A DNA stretch of 64,000 nt from positions 18,694,608-18,758,607 of the forward strand of contig JAZBQD010000001.1 of the NCBI GenBank assembly GCA_036583965.1, written 5' to 3'. The notes below the pieces were generated by a model. That model was not told the DNA's origin and ran no database searches. It saw only the letters and a list, made by a program, of their open reading frames with translations. The DNA comes from Prunella strophiata (taxonomy: Eukaryota; Chordata; Aves; Passeriformes; Prunellidae). The translations under genes were made by a program, and so were the position numbers. Shown piece after piece: positions 47,061 to 58,851 of this stretch; position 1 is the stretch's first letter; the number at the start of each line of letters is the position of its first letter.

Positions 47061-49261
47061 GAGCCCATCAGTGAATTTATCTGAAGGGTTGCAAAGGCTC
47101 CTGCTCCAGACAGAGAGCAGGTTGGGATGATTTAGGGAATGAGTTGCAATTAGTCTGTGGAAGGATAAATCCTGGGAATTGCCACCCCTGCATTGGCTGT
47201 GCAGAGAGCTGTGCCCATCAATTATTGCCCAATTTATTCCATTTAAGGCAAAGCTTTGGCTTTTCCGGCCCTGAGTACTTTCACTTAGTGAATTGTGTTT
47301 CTTGGCCCAGTTTCTTGCCTTTTTCACAGTTTTTAGAGGTATTCCTGAGGCACTGAGCAGCTCCATGGCTTCTCATGACTCCCTGCTTGGAGGCAGTGCC
47401 AGCTCGTGGTTCTTCCCATCCTTGCTGTGGAATAATTCCTTTCACACACAGCTGTGGTGTTCATGAAGGGGAAGTTAATGTGTGTTTGTGTGCTTGGGAT
47501 GTAGAGGATGAGCCACAACACCTCTGAGCTGGCTGCAGGCTGCCATGGCCTTGCTGATGTCATGCTGAGCCATGTGAATCACAGCCTGGGCAAAAAAATA
47601 AAATCCCAATATCAGCCCCCAGCCAACAGAGCAGTGAGTGTACCAGGAGATTGAGCTCAGGGAGAATATATCCATTATTCATGCCACACACTGGCTCATT
47701 GCTGCTTTCACTCCTTTTCATCCTTCCCCTTTGCTGCTTTATTTGTGTGCTTTGTAGTACTGGAAATGACTGATTTTGTAACTTGATAAGGGTGGGAATA
47801 ATTTGTCACTGGTTTTGCACAAAGAGAGGAGGCCCTTGGGGCAGTCAGATTTTTATTGCAGCCCAGCTTGAAACTGTGTGTAATTATTGAGTTCGTGTGT
47901 GAGACTGATCTTGCCAGCTTTGGGTGTGCCTCTTGTGTGATCACAGGGAAATTACTGCAGAAAACTGTTGGAGTGAGCATGGAGGTTCCTCACTACTGTG
48001 GTTTTTTAATTCTGGTTGGAATTTTCAGGTGGTTAAGGCATCCCTGTGTAACCATGGAATTAAGATTTTGGGCTTAGTTTGCTGTGTGCTTCTTGTGGAA
48101 ATGAGTTGGAACCTTTGTCCAGTGCTGATCAAGAGTGAAAAGTAATTAATTTAATTTCTTTCAATTGGAGAAAACCCCCCCAAACCAGATGCTTATTTCT
48201 TTTTTCCTGATGTTATATGGAAAGACAAGAGCAGGGTTTTTTTTTTTTATCTGCTGAATTTCATATTCCTCATTTATGCATTGCAGTGTCCTGAGAATAA
48301 CCAGCATTGCAATGGAGCTACTGCTCACAGAAAATCTACTTCAGCTGCAGCTTGAACAGAGTAAGATCTACAAGCAAGAGCTGCCCTTCTACATGATTTA
48401 ATACCAATAAAAAATTACTTTAGTAGCCCTTTGACTTAGACAGAAACAGATTTAATCACAGCCTCATAGTCTGATCATCTTGTCACATAATCGAGCCAGC
48501 TGAGGTGGGAAATTGGGAAATATACTTTCCACAATCTTCTTTAAATCTCCAGAATTAAACTTTAATTGGTTTGTCCATAAAGTAGACCCTCAGTTGCTGC
48601 TAATTGTTGCATCTCCAAGCTGTAAATGGCTGTTGTAAATAGTTTTACCCTCACAGTAGTTCATGGGAGCCATTCAAGTGTTAATTTTTACACTCGGTGT
48701 GAAATTTTAATTCAAGATATAAAATGCAGGCTCCCGTTTTAAGATGTGTTACTAAACATTTATGGCTCTGTGCATGTGAATGATCAGCAAATAAACCCCC
48801 CTTGCTGCCTGTGGTTCCTGGCTGGGCATTAGAGCCCTCATCCATCTCAGCTGCCTTTGCAGAATTCCAGAGTTCCAGCTCAGGAGTCCTTCCAGCAGAT
48901 GTGGACCAGCAGTTTGATGGTCCAGCTTGACGAGCTCCAGTGGATTGTGAGTGAGAATTGATGTTCTGAAATCTGCATCCAGCCCAGGGATGGGCTGTGG
49001 GTGCCCTTTGGGGGCCTTGGTGGCCTCTTGAGGTCCTCCTTGGGTGCCACCAAAGCATTGATTTGTGTCTGTTGAGAGCTCTGGGGTGGGGTGTGGAATG
49101 ACAGGGGTTGTGGCAGGAAAGGAGAGCTCTGGGAGAAGGAAGGAGTGGGTTTGTGTTCTCTCCTCAGGACTGTTCTCCTCCTGTGGCTCTTCTACCTGCA
49201 GAAACCACTTGGGATGGGACATGTGTGTCCAGGTTGGAGGGGTGTAAACTACAATCACTTC

Positions 49262-49505
49262 TCACATCACAGAGTGACACAGGGGGTTGGGTTGGAAAGA
49301 TCTTAAAACTCATCCAGTGCCATGGCAGGGACACCTTCCACTGTGCCAGGTGCTCCCAGCCCAGTGTCCAGCCTGGCCTTGGGCACTGCCAGGGATCCAG
49401 GGGCAGCCACAGCTGCTCTGGCAATTCCATCCCAGCCCCTCCCCACCCTCTCAGGGAACAATTCCTAATTCCCAATCTCCCATCCAACCCTGTCCCTTTT
49501 CAGGC
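49262..49505 (-). mobile_element. CR1 LINE 3' fragment
   Basis: A reverse-strand CR1 from the tail (GGGTTGGGTTGGAAAGATCT) through GATCCAGGGGCAGCCACAGC to CCATCCAACCCTGTCCC. Confidence 0.85.
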
Positions 49506-50220
49506 AAAAATACCCCTGTTACCAAATAACTTGATTTAACTGATAAAACACAAGGTGAGGCAGACAAGTCTGGCTGTTCTGGTTTATATTTCAATTACTC
49601 TGAATTCTTTTCCTAGTCTGGTATTGCTCTCATGCAATACCTATGAATTGTTCCTGAGAAAAAGATAAAATGAGTAAAGATCCCTACAAACAGTTAAAAT
49701 ATTAAACATCTGTTTGTATCTTCCAAGCTCTTTCATGTGCTGTGCAGTGGCAGCTGAGAGTTCAAGGGGAATTGGGAAGAGCCAGGGTTTCATGAGTGGC
49801 TACCAAGAATTTACTGCAGGGAAAAAATGCTAATTAGGTTTTTTGTTTAATTTTTAAGTAGTGGAGTGAAAATTAAACCCAAACAACTCTAGCGTGGCTG
49901 AGGAGGAGGATGAGAAAGTGCTCAACTGAAGATTGGGATAAAGGGATTAGAAGAACCAAAAGGTTTCTATAAAATGTTGGAAGGAGCTTATAAATCTCTA
50001 ATTTTGGCTTAAGTTTCCCTAGTTTATGAACATTTCATGCTTCTGTCTTATTTTAAATCAGTTTAAAAGTTTAATTTTTTGCTGAGTTTCAGCTCAGGTG
50101 TCACAGAAAATGGTGAAACAAAGCCACCTCCTCCTGGGTGATTCTCTTCTTGCAGTCTTTGCACCACCTTTAAACACATTAATTTTGTTAATTTGGGTTT
50201 TTTTGCTGTATTTTTTTTAG

Positions 50221-50291
50221 GGTGCAGCACTTAAATACTTGCCAGCAATTGTCAATGATGTGAAATTAGTGTTTGATCCCAAGGAACTCAG
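50221..50291 (+). CDS. DOCK1: DOCK1 exon 24 (helical scaffold, residues ~795-818)
   Basis: A 71-bp exon encoding GAALKYLPAIVNDVKLVFDP and KEL plus two bases of serine. The acceptor is a T-rich tract ending TTTTTAG and the donor AG|GTGAGT. It begins in phase 0. Confidence 0.95.
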
Positions 50292-51904
50292 GTGAGTAGA
50301 GTTAATTAAGTGTGGAGTGCTAATTTTATTATTTAAAGATATACATATAAAATATACACACAAGTATATAAAATACACATAATGTCTATATAAGCATAAA
50401 AACATACACTATATATATTTCATTTTTGTATGTTGCTACTATATATAAAGATACAAAAATATATACAAATATAGAAATATGTACTGAGACAGTGAAATAT
50501 GGATCACCTGAGAAGTTTTATCACTTTGGTTTTATTGCATTTTTTTTTTGTCCCTTGCAGGTGTTTTTAAGGGTTACACAAAGAGGCTGTTTTTTAAAAA
50601 TAATGTCTAACAAATACCTGACAAACTTTGCAGTACAAATGATTAATGAGAGTTATTAATCAGACAGCTGCCATTAAAACTCTTAAGCTGAACCATGATG
50701 CTTCACTCTTTCAAGTATAAATTTCATGTAAATAATAAAATAATAAATAATTCAGTGATTCAGTTGCTGGATCGATGTCTCAGTAGCTCATAAACATGGC
50801 AGTGTTTTATTACATAAAAAGAACAATTACAGGATGTTTAAGAAGAAAACAATAGAAAAAGCAAATAAAAACTGGTATTTCAGGAGAACTTTTAGCTTGA
50901 AGAGAAACATATAATTTTATTTTATGGTGCTGTTGCAAACTGAAAAAACCCATCTTTTAAATCTGATTTTACTGCACAAACCCTTCTAAATTTTGTCTGA
51001 TCTTATATCTATGATCTTGATATGTCAGAAGGAGGAAAAGAGATAAAGCAGGGGTAAAATAAATAAATATAATCTTAGTCCAACGTTCCAGTGGCCTGAG
51101 GAACCTGGTATTTGCCTTCTGCTTGCCTGGACTGTGAAGTGTTTTACATCTATACTTTCCTGGGCTTAGGAAATCCAGATTTGTAGAGTTTCTGGACTAA
51201 ACAATAATTTTGGTATGTGACAGCCAAATTCCTGGGAAAAGAGAAAGAAAAATGCAGGACTTGGCCTGTTTTACCCCAGATATTACATTTTTTCTATGGT
51301 ATTACCAATACAAATTGCAATTAAACACTGGGAGTATTAAATTGAGGTTGACTTAAGTCTCAGTAGGAAAAGCAAAGAACCCAAGATTTTAGGAAGGGAT
51401 GCAGAATTAATGAAAAGTCTTGTCAATATTAGGTGGGAGCTCAGCTGATGAGTGTGATGGTACCTTTTCCTAAAATGTCCCATTTCTGGGTTTTTTAAGT
51501 TATTTTTTTTGTTGCTAGCTTAGAATGTTAATTATCACCTTATTTTTGGCATCCATAATCACAAACGTGCTGATTGATGTGAAGCACAGGCAAGGAACAC
51601 TTGACACCTAAAACCTTAAATGAAACATGGACCAAGACTCTAAAACTGAGATGAAAGGGAGGGGACAAAAGAAATGGCATTGAAAACTAAAGAAATTTGT
51701 TGAAAACTATTCATGATTCTCTGATTTTTTATTTTTATGACTCAAAAATTGAGTTTGCTCATCCGAGAGCAGGAAGTTGTGTGTCGGGCTCTTTATGGAT
51801 GATTGTGTCCATGAATTTTTAATGGATTATTTAATGGATTTTTGCTTTTGTTTAATGGATTTTTGCTTTTGTTAAATGGCTGTTTGCTTTCCCTGTGTGT
51901 GCAG
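50292..51904 (+). other. DOCK1 intron 24
   Basis: A 1.6-kb AT-rich intron. A TA/CA-rich simple-sequence stretch covers about 50335-50480. No transposon is recognised. Confidence 0.7.
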
Positions 51905-52011
51905 CAAGCTCTTCACAGAGTTCATCCTCAACGTGCCCGTGAGCCGCTTGACCATCCAGAAGCTCTACTGCCTCATTGAGATTGTGCACAGTGACCTCTT
52001 CACCCAGCACG
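51905..52011 (+). CDS. DOCK1: DOCK1 exon 25 (helical scaffold, residues ~818-854)
   Basis: A 107-bp exon encoding KLFTEFILNVPVSRLTIQKL and YCLIEIVHSDLFTQH. The acceptor is TGTGTGCAG and the donor G|GTGAGC. It is GC-richer than the surrounding AT-rich introns. The serine and aspartate codons at its edges are split with exons 24 and 26. Confidence 0.95.
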
Positions 52012-52126
52012 GTGAGCAGGCACAGTCCCAGCCTTTGTCCCCTGTCCCTGTCCCCTGCCTGCTCCCTCTGCCATCCCTGTGGAGCCTGGCACACCTTAAG
52101 GGTGTTCCATGGTAGGACAAGATGGA

Positions 52127-52183
52127 AAATCAAAACTCAGGACTGGTTTGGGTGGGAAGGGACCTTAAAGCCCATCCTGTGCT
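52127..52183 (-). mobile_element. CR1 LINE tail, left part of a split copy
   Basis: A reverse-strand CR1 terminus (CTGGTTTGGGTGGGAAGGGA then CCTTAAAGCCCATCCTGTG). The continuation reappears about 1.15 kb later at 53336. Confidence 0.7.
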
Positions 52184-53335
52184 GCCTTGGCTTGGTGGGC
52201 ACCTATCATTGCCACCACTAATAATGGAGGGACTTGCTGGTTTGGGGGTTCCTTTTTCCTCCTCTGTGGAGGTTGGGATTGAAGGCACTTGAGAGGATAT
52301 TTGGTGTTCAGGTTCACATGTTTATTATTTCTTATCTATGTCACAGTCTGACAGCAGTGAGTTCTTCAGTCTTCATTACCAAGGCACAAAATGGCCAACT
52401 ATCTCTTGTTATGAGGTCTTTTAAGGCTAAACTATCCAATTAAGGAATGACACCTAAATTATTTTCACTTTTAAACCCAGTAATCCCTCTGCACAGTCTG
52501 CACTGTGGACTTTTCTGTCCTATTACAAAATATCACCCAAACCCATGAGGAAGAAGGTGAAGAAGAACAACCAGCCACTGCCCTAAAACCTCCATCTTGC
52601 CCCATAATATATTGCTCTATTCTAAAACCCCAAACTCTAAGTTTCCTACCCTGTGACATCACACACTTTTATCCAAACTCCACACCCACAATCCCAGTTC
52701 TGTCATTCCATTTTGGAAGCTTCTCCATGGCCTCAGGTCAGTGTAGTGTTCTCTGGGGGTCAGTGCCTGCCAGCACAGACAGTCTGAAATCCTCAGCATC
52801 CAGAACTCCAACAAGGGATGGGACTATTTTCAGGCTAAGAACAATTCATTGCTCATATAACCATCAGTCTCAGAGGCCCTGAGATTTCAGAGGAGCAAGC
52901 ATTCAGCCATAGCTCAAGAGCAGTCACAAGTTCTTTGTTACAAGGCAATACAGAACTTTCTAACCCAATGGACAGTTCCCACAGGGTTTATTTTGCTTTC
53001 CTGACCTATCACCTTTACTCACTTCTGCTGCACTGGGGATGCTTTTATCTAATGGGCTTCTGTCTCACATGCACACAGATGCTTCTGTTGTAACTTCTAA
53101 ACTCTCAGCTAATTCCATACAACCCCACCCCTACATTATAAACCCTTCACCATCTTATCAGTGCAGTTTCTCACTTACTTAAGGCATATTCTTACTTACA
53201 GCTGTAGAAACACAAGTTTATGATTTTTCTGCTTAATATCTGTGTATTGTATTTTTACATCAATCTGAGCTTCTTCTGAGGTTGCAAAATCAAATCCTTC
53301 AGTGTCTGTGGAAGTTTCTGGTTTTCCAATTCTCA
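52184..53335 (-). mobile_element. Probable LTR, reverse orientation, inside a CR1
   Basis: About 1.15 kb of sequence unlike either flank separates the two halves of one reverse-strand CR1. On the reverse strand an AATAAA signal lies at 52321-52326, near what would be the LTR's 3' end. The interior is C-rich and G-poor on the + strand, as in reversed avian LTRs I have seen. The ends and target-site duplication are not resolved, so the boundaries are approximate. Confidence 0.5.
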
Positions 53336-53395
53336 TAGACACCTTCCACTATCCCAGGCTGCTCCAATCCCATCCAGCCTGGCCTTGGGCATGAG
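53336..53395 (-). mobile_element. CR1 LINE fragment, right part of the split copy
   Basis: A reverse-strand CR1 interior (GACACCTTCCACTATCCCAG then CATCCAGCCTGGCCTTGGGC) that continues the piece at 52127-52183. Confidence 0.75.
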
Positions 53396-54891
53396 GAAAA
53401 TCCTAATTGACACTGCAGGTTACAAATGGTGAAGAATTAAAAGTGCAAAATTACAAAAAACCTTGGGATTTGTTATTTAAAAGGGCACGAAGCAGCCAGG
53501 TTATTGGGCTCTGTTGTGACTTCATGTTGGGGTTTATCAAAAATCATTAATTCAGCTTTTGTGGACTTGTGTGGGGGAAATAGAGGTTTTGGATGTCCTC
53601 TGTGCCTTGAAGCTGTTCCCTGGCTGAAGGAAAGCAGAAACCTTTCAGAGGGTGCTCTTCATCCATGCCTTGTTATTTTCTGCTTTCTCATTAATGGGCC
53701 AGTGAAAGATAAGTTCAGGCACTTGTCCTACAGCTTTCCTCCTTTGAGGTGAAGCACTTGATTCTTTTTCAGGCTGGCTGCAGGTTAAACTGACCCAAGC
53801 AAAGTGTTTGTGTGCTGTCAGGGAGGGTAATGAGGGAGCAAATAGGCACTGCTTCAGTGGGAAAGGGGATTTGGAAGGATTCTGCTCTCAGATCACAAAA
53901 GTTGAGACTTCTGAGATGCTGATAAAACAAGCTTTTCTGGTTCCAGTTTAAAAAATCTTGGTGGATTGGCATTGTGGTGGTTTTATACCACTCTTACAAT
54001 CTCTGGAGAACAGTTAACCACCTGTGTTAAATGTGTAGAAATTTGGTAGAAACAGCAAGTCCAGACTTCATCTTTACTTCTGAAATGATTTGAAGTTATT
54101 CAGCCCTTAAGTGCTGGATTTTCAAGAAGTGAAAGGAGGAATAGAAGTGGAGTTGCTGGTGTTGGGGCCTGGGTAAAATGGTGTCCCAAGAATATTTAAT
54201 GTTTCCTGGCTAGAGCTGTACATCACTGTTACTCTGTTACATCACTGTTGCCTTCATTCATTCTCAGCTCACTGTATAATAATTTTCTCTTTCCTGGCTG
54301 CTCTCAGGTTGCCAGAACTTTGGGGCAGAAGTCAGTAATATCAGGGATCATCCTTTACTCTCTTAGGGAGGAAGAAATGGAGATAACTCAGCTTAAAACA
54401 AGAAATTGAGTGTAAAACACACTCCTGAGAAAGGCTATGGTGCATTTACCATGTTAATCTTTGCCCTCCCTTATTGAAGCAGTTCCGTTTTCAAAAGGAG
54501 AGGTAGGAATTGTGTGTGGCTGCTCTGTTTTTTAAACCTGACTCCCAAACTCAGCCCTTCAGGGTGCAGGGAATGGTGCAGTCCAACATTATTGAGCTGC
54601 TGAGAAATGTAGATGGATGTGTTTTAATGGGAGGGTGATTAATCAGGGCCCAGGGCAGGTTTGCTGACAGATCTGTGCTGCTTTAATGGCTCTGAGATCT
54701 TATCAGGAGCCTCCTCAGCTGGGTTTTCCTGGCACTGCCTGTTAGCAGTGTCCTAAATCCAGCAGCCTTTGGTGGGGCTGGGAGGGGATTCCAGGCACCT
54801 GCACTGACCCAAACCACTCTGGGGTTCCCGTGGGTGTCTGGGGGGTTTTATTCAGTGAACAAAGTGTGGCTTTAAAACCTTTTGGCATTGG

Positions 54892-55258
54892 TATCACAGA
54901 ATCCCAGACTGGGTTGGGTTGGGAGGGACCTTAAATCCCATCCAGTGCCATGGCAGGGACACCTTCCCCTGTCCCAGGTGCTCCAGCCCCAGTGCCCAGC
55001 CTGGCCTTGGCACTGCCAGGGATCCAGGGGCAGCCACAGCTGCTCTGGGAATTCCATCCCATCCCTTCCCCACCCTGCCAGGGAACAATTCCCAATTCCC
55101 AATATCCCACCCAGCCCTGCCCTCTGGCACTGGGAGCCATTCCCTGGGTCCTGTCCCTCCATCCTTGTCCCCAGTCCCTCTCCTGGAGCCCCTTTAGGCT
55201 CTGGAAGGGGCTCTGAGCTCTCCTCCAGGTGAGCCTCCCCCAGCTCTTCCAGCCTTTC
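54892..55258 (-). mobile_element. CR1 LINE 3' fragment
   Basis: A well-preserved reverse-strand CR1 of about 370 bp, from CACAGAATCCCAGACTGGGT through GATCCAGGGGCAGCCACAGC to CAGCTCTTCCAGCCTTTCCT. It abuts another reverse CR1. Confidence 0.9.
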
Positions 55259-55267
55259 CTCACAGGA

Positions 55268-55440
55268 ATCCACAGAATTCACAGAAGTCACCAGGTTGGA
55301 AGAGACCTTCAAGATCATCGAGTCCAGCCCAGCCCCAACACCTCACCCAAACCCTGGCACCCAGTGCCACAGCCAGGCTTTTATTAAAGAGGAGAGGGGC
55401 CTCCATCCCTCTGGCCTTCTCACCATAATTCTTCATCATG
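55268..55440 (-). mobile_element. CR1 LINE 3' fragment, another subfamily
   Basis: A reverse-strand CR1 tail with CACCAGGTTGGAAGAGACCT, TCAAGATCATCGAGTCCAGC and CAGTGCCACAGCCAGGC. It is similar to the copy at 63615-63985. Confidence 0.8.
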
Positions 55441-56029
55441 GTCATTCTCTGAAGTTTGTGTCTGAAGCCCCAGTTGTGCTGGGAAAGCTTTTATAAACAT
55501 TCAGATTCACTAGAAAATGAAATCAAGCCTCTATCCACAGCATTTTAAAATTTAGATTTTCCTGTCCCTTGCTCTGTGGGTTGGAGTTCATTACTAAAAT
55601 GTTGTTGGCTGCCCCTTCATGCTTCTCACTGATTCAGGAATTTGAAACTGATAGGGAATACTTCCATATAAGCTGTCAACTAATCCTGGATCCTGTTGCA
55701 AAAATGAGATTTTCCTTTCTAAAAGCAATATGCCCCGCAGGATTGTGGACTCAGGGAGGGCTGGCAAATGCACAGAAAATTTCATCAGCCTGTTTCTGGT
55801 GGAGAGAAAAGGCTCTGATTCTGTGCTTTGAGAGGTCAAGGAAGATTTACTTGTGTCTCCAGAGGAATTAAAATTCAAAATACATGAATTTGTGAAGCTT
55901 GAAGGATTTAGGGGGTGAGGGGGGTGTGTGTGTGAAGCAGTTTGCTGTAGTGATGTTTTTGAGTGGTGGGTGATTCACTGGGAAATCTGGAGAGTCTGGG
56001 ACCAGAATGGAGCCTGGTGGTAGGGTTTG

Positions 56030-56400
56030 TGTATCTTAAAAAACAAACAAACAAAAAAGGATGTAATATAATAGTTAAAATAGTAATAGTTTAATAGTAA
56101 TATAGTAGTTTAAAATATAATTTTAAATTTTATTCATACTTATAAACATAAATAGGAACATGTGGTAATTATATAAATAAGTAATGTTTCCATATAGTAA
56201 AGTAGAAGTAAATGAATATATAAATACTTTGAATGTATTGAATTGTAAATGAATATACTTTTCCAGAAGTAAATGAGTATATAAATATCATTTATCCCTA
56301 CCACCATATAATAATATAATATATATAATTTTCACTCCACTACTTAAAAATTAAACAAAAAGACATAAATATAATTTTTCCCTGAGTGTGGAGCAGTTTA
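56030..56400 (+). repeat. AT-rich low-complexity stretch
   Basis: An (ACAA)n start followed by TAATA/TAGTAA-like sequence and a short repeated GAAGTAAATGA-TATATAAAT motif (near 56205 and 56268). No coding content is seen. Confidence 0.7.
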
Positions 56401-57131
56401 ATAATAATTTAGTGGATATTTTCAGTGCTCATGGTTGGGAATTAAATGAAGTGTCCTGTCCTTGCAAACATCAAGGTTTTGGTTTATGTAAACAGTGATT
56501 TGTCTGATTTGTTTTGTCCAGTGGAGTTTTTTGGTTCTGCTGTTGCTTTGTTTTCCAAATGACTTCCAGCTGATTGCCAAGTGAGCTGTGGAGCTGCTGG
56601 AGTTCCAAAGAGAAAATCCAGGGATTTTTCCATGAGGAGTTTGAGCCTATTGAATATTAGCAGACAACACCCAGCATTTATAATAATTCTTATTGTTCAG
56701 TTATGACTCAACTCACAAGCTGTGGAGTGGAAACAAAGTTACTGAGCACAGGTTAAAGTTTTTTGGCCACATGAACTAAATGAACCATAAAATAAATGGA
56801 TTTATCAGTGTCCCAAGAAACAAAATGCTTTTATTGACACAAATTTACAGTGTGTATTCACTTTCAGCAGAGCTCCTGTGTCCATTGAAGGCTTTCCCTG
56901 GGTGCTGCTAATTGATAATTCCTGCTGAGAATCCTTTGCTACAGATGAATATTTGATTCCCTCTGATATAAAATCACCACGGGCTGGACTTTGCTGTAGA
57001 ACAGATATGGAATTATCATTGTCTGATCATTGTGCAGCAGCTCAGTGTTCTGCAGAACAGTTCATAGCAAAGGGGCACTGAAAATCTCATCTTGGTCTGG
57101 GGATGTCACCACAGCCCTGGGCTGGTTGGAG

Positions 57132-57337
57132 CATCACAGAGCCATGGGATGGTTTGGGTTGGAAGGGATCTTAAATCTCATCCCATCCCACCCCTGCCAT
57201 GGCAGGGACACCTTCCACTGTCCCAGGCTGCTCCAGCCTGGCCTTGGGCACTGCCAGGGATCCAGGGGCAGCCCCAGCTGCTCTGGGCACCCTGTGCCAG
57301 CCCTGCCCACCCTCTCAGACAGAAATTCCTGCCCAGT
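57132..57337 (-). mobile_element. CR1 LINE fragment, left part of a split copy
   Basis: A reverse-strand CR1 from the tail (GGTTTGGGTTGGAAGGGATC) to AGAAATTCCTGCCCAGT, where an LTR interrupts it. The CR1 resumes at 57645. Confidence 0.9.
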
Positions 57338-57644
57338 TGTCGCCCTAATTTTTCAAGTTTCTCTAAAGCCTTCTGATGTTTACATTCTTGTGCAGAACTT
57401 TCTCACGCACTTTCTGTGAATAACTTATTGTTTTGCATTCCTCTATGGAGGAAGAGTAATTTGATGGACTGTTGGGTTGTCCAGTGGCATTGAGGAGGTG
57501 GCACTGTCACCCTCCAATGACACTGGGATTTCAGAAATCTATAAATGGAGTCAGATTTCAATAAACTTCCTCTCTCTTTTTTGCTCTCTCACACCTTGCA
57601 AAGAACTGCTGTCAGTGTTGTGTCATTTGTGCACCACAGTGACA
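57338..57644 (+). mobile_element. Solo LTR (307 bp) nested in CR1
   Basis: It begins TGTCGCCC and ends GTGACA. It is flanked by CCCAGT (57332-57337) and TCCAGT (57645-57650), which fits a 6-bp target-site duplication with one change. An AATAAA lies near 57560, followed by a T/C-rich segment. Removing it rejoins the CR1 sequence seamlessly (CCTGCCCAGT + ATCCCATCTG). The TG...CA ends, duplication and polyadenylation site together make this the best-supported LTR here. Confidence 0.85.
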
Positions 57645-57960
57645 TCCAGTATCCCATCTGATCCTGCCCTCTGGCAGTGGGAGCCATTCCCTGTGTCCTT
57701 CACTCAGTATTCTCTCCTGTCAGGAGCTGTGCAGAGCCAGAAGATCCCCCCTGAGTTTCCTTTTCTCCTGACTGAGCCCCCCCAGCTCCCTCAGCTTCTC
57801 CTCCTCACCCTTGGGATGATTTTGTGGAGTTCCCAGCCTGTTTTGTTTCCCCCCATGTTTCTCAGCAGCCCCAGGTGGGAGCTGAGGAGCCCCATCAGCT
57901 CCTCCCAAGGGAACAGAGTGTTCTGTGCTGGTTATGTCATTCCAGACCAAGCACTGACAA
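57645..57960 (-). mobile_element. CR1 LINE fragment, right part of a split copy
   Basis: It continues the reverse-strand CR1: ATCCCATCTGATCCTGCCCT, TGGGAGCCATTCCCTG, then the ORF2-end region with CTCCCTCAGCTTCTCCTCCT. Its right edge is uncertain. Confidence 0.75.
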
Positions 57961-58723
57961 ATAATCAGTTTTGCCTTTCTCAGAAATGCAGCTTGACTCT
58001 CCCCCATTGATCAGAGCAGCTCCAGCACTGCAGTGGAACTCAGAGGTGACTCAGGTTTTAAACTGATCTTTGCCCCCTCCCTGCCAGTGGGGCTCAGCAG
58101 GGCTGTGGAACATTCTCAACCCTCTAATTAGGGGCTTTTTAAGTTATTAAAGACTGATTCACCTCACAGGCTCTGCAAAGACATGTTCTGTGCCTTTCCT
58201 GGAGTGCTCAGCAGCTGGGCTTTGGGGTTCTTCCCCTCCCCTGCATTTGGGGACAGTTCCCATTACCTGACCCCTCTGTCCTGTGGGGTTTTGCTTCATC
58301 TGCAGTTCCCTTTCCATGTTAGTCCAGAATTCAGGGAGCAGCATATCCTGAAGTTTCCCAAATGCAGAGGCACAAGGCTGTGATCACAGAGCATCTCTGG
58401 GGCAAATCTGCAGAACCAAGCTGTTCACTGGGCTGACATTTATATGGATAATTAGTAATTAATTTTGACTTGGTGGTTCCCTCCATGTAGGAAAAGTTTG
58501 AGTACTTAAACAAGGAAGGGGAATTTTTTTTAATAGGAACAAATGGTCAAAGGTTGGAGCACTTCAGAGGCAGAAGTTTTAAGGTGAGGTGAGGCTTTGG
58601 TTGAAAAGCTGGAAGTTAATTTATTTTTCCTGATTTTTTTTTTTGGTGTCTTATGTAAGCACTGAAGCACATCAGCCTGGAGGCCCTGAAAGCTGTGTTT
58701 GTAACCTCGTGTTTTGTGTGCAG

Positions 58724-58851
58724 ACTGCAGGGAAATCTTGCTGCCAACAATGACAGACCAGCTCAAGTATCACTTGGAGAGACAAGAAGATTTGGAGGCT
58801 TGCTGCCAGTTGCTGAGTAACATCCTGGAAGTGCTCTACAAGAAGGACGTG
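58724..58851 (+). CDS. DOCK1: DOCK1 exon 26 (helical scaffold, residues ~854-896)
   Basis: A 128-bp exon encoding CREILLPTMTDQLKYHLERQ, EDLEACCQLLSNILEVLYKK and DV. The acceptor is TTTTGTGTGCAG and the donor GTG|GTGAGT. It ends in phase 0. It follows a 6.7-kb intron rich in CR1 and LTR insertions. Confidence 0.95.

Larger units (their letters stand above)
40658..50220 (+). other. DOCK1 intron 23
   Basis: A 9.6-kb intron, the longest complete one. It holds a duplicated block (42368-42568), a forward CR1 (43225-43575), a G-depleted stretch (44990-45320), a 199-bp duplication (46661-47060) and a reverse CR1 (49262-49505). A short CR1-like tail lies near 40828-40880. No coding exon is seen on either strand. 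Confidence 0.75.
52012..58723 (+). other. DOCK1 intron 25
   Basis: A 6.7-kb intron and the most insertion-rich one here: a CR1 split by a long LTR (52127-53395), two adjoining reverse CR1s (54892-55440), an AT-rich stretch (56030-56400) and a CR1 split by a short LTR (57132-57960). The stretches 53400-54890 and 58000-58720 show nothing recognisable. Confidence 0.75.

Noticed and set aside
48286..48360. Possible exon after CATTGCAG, reading MELLLTENLLQLQLEQ
   Set aside because: The acceptor looks good, but the frame from the acceptor meets TGA within a few codons in the phase required by exon 23, and the peptide is not part of DOCK1.
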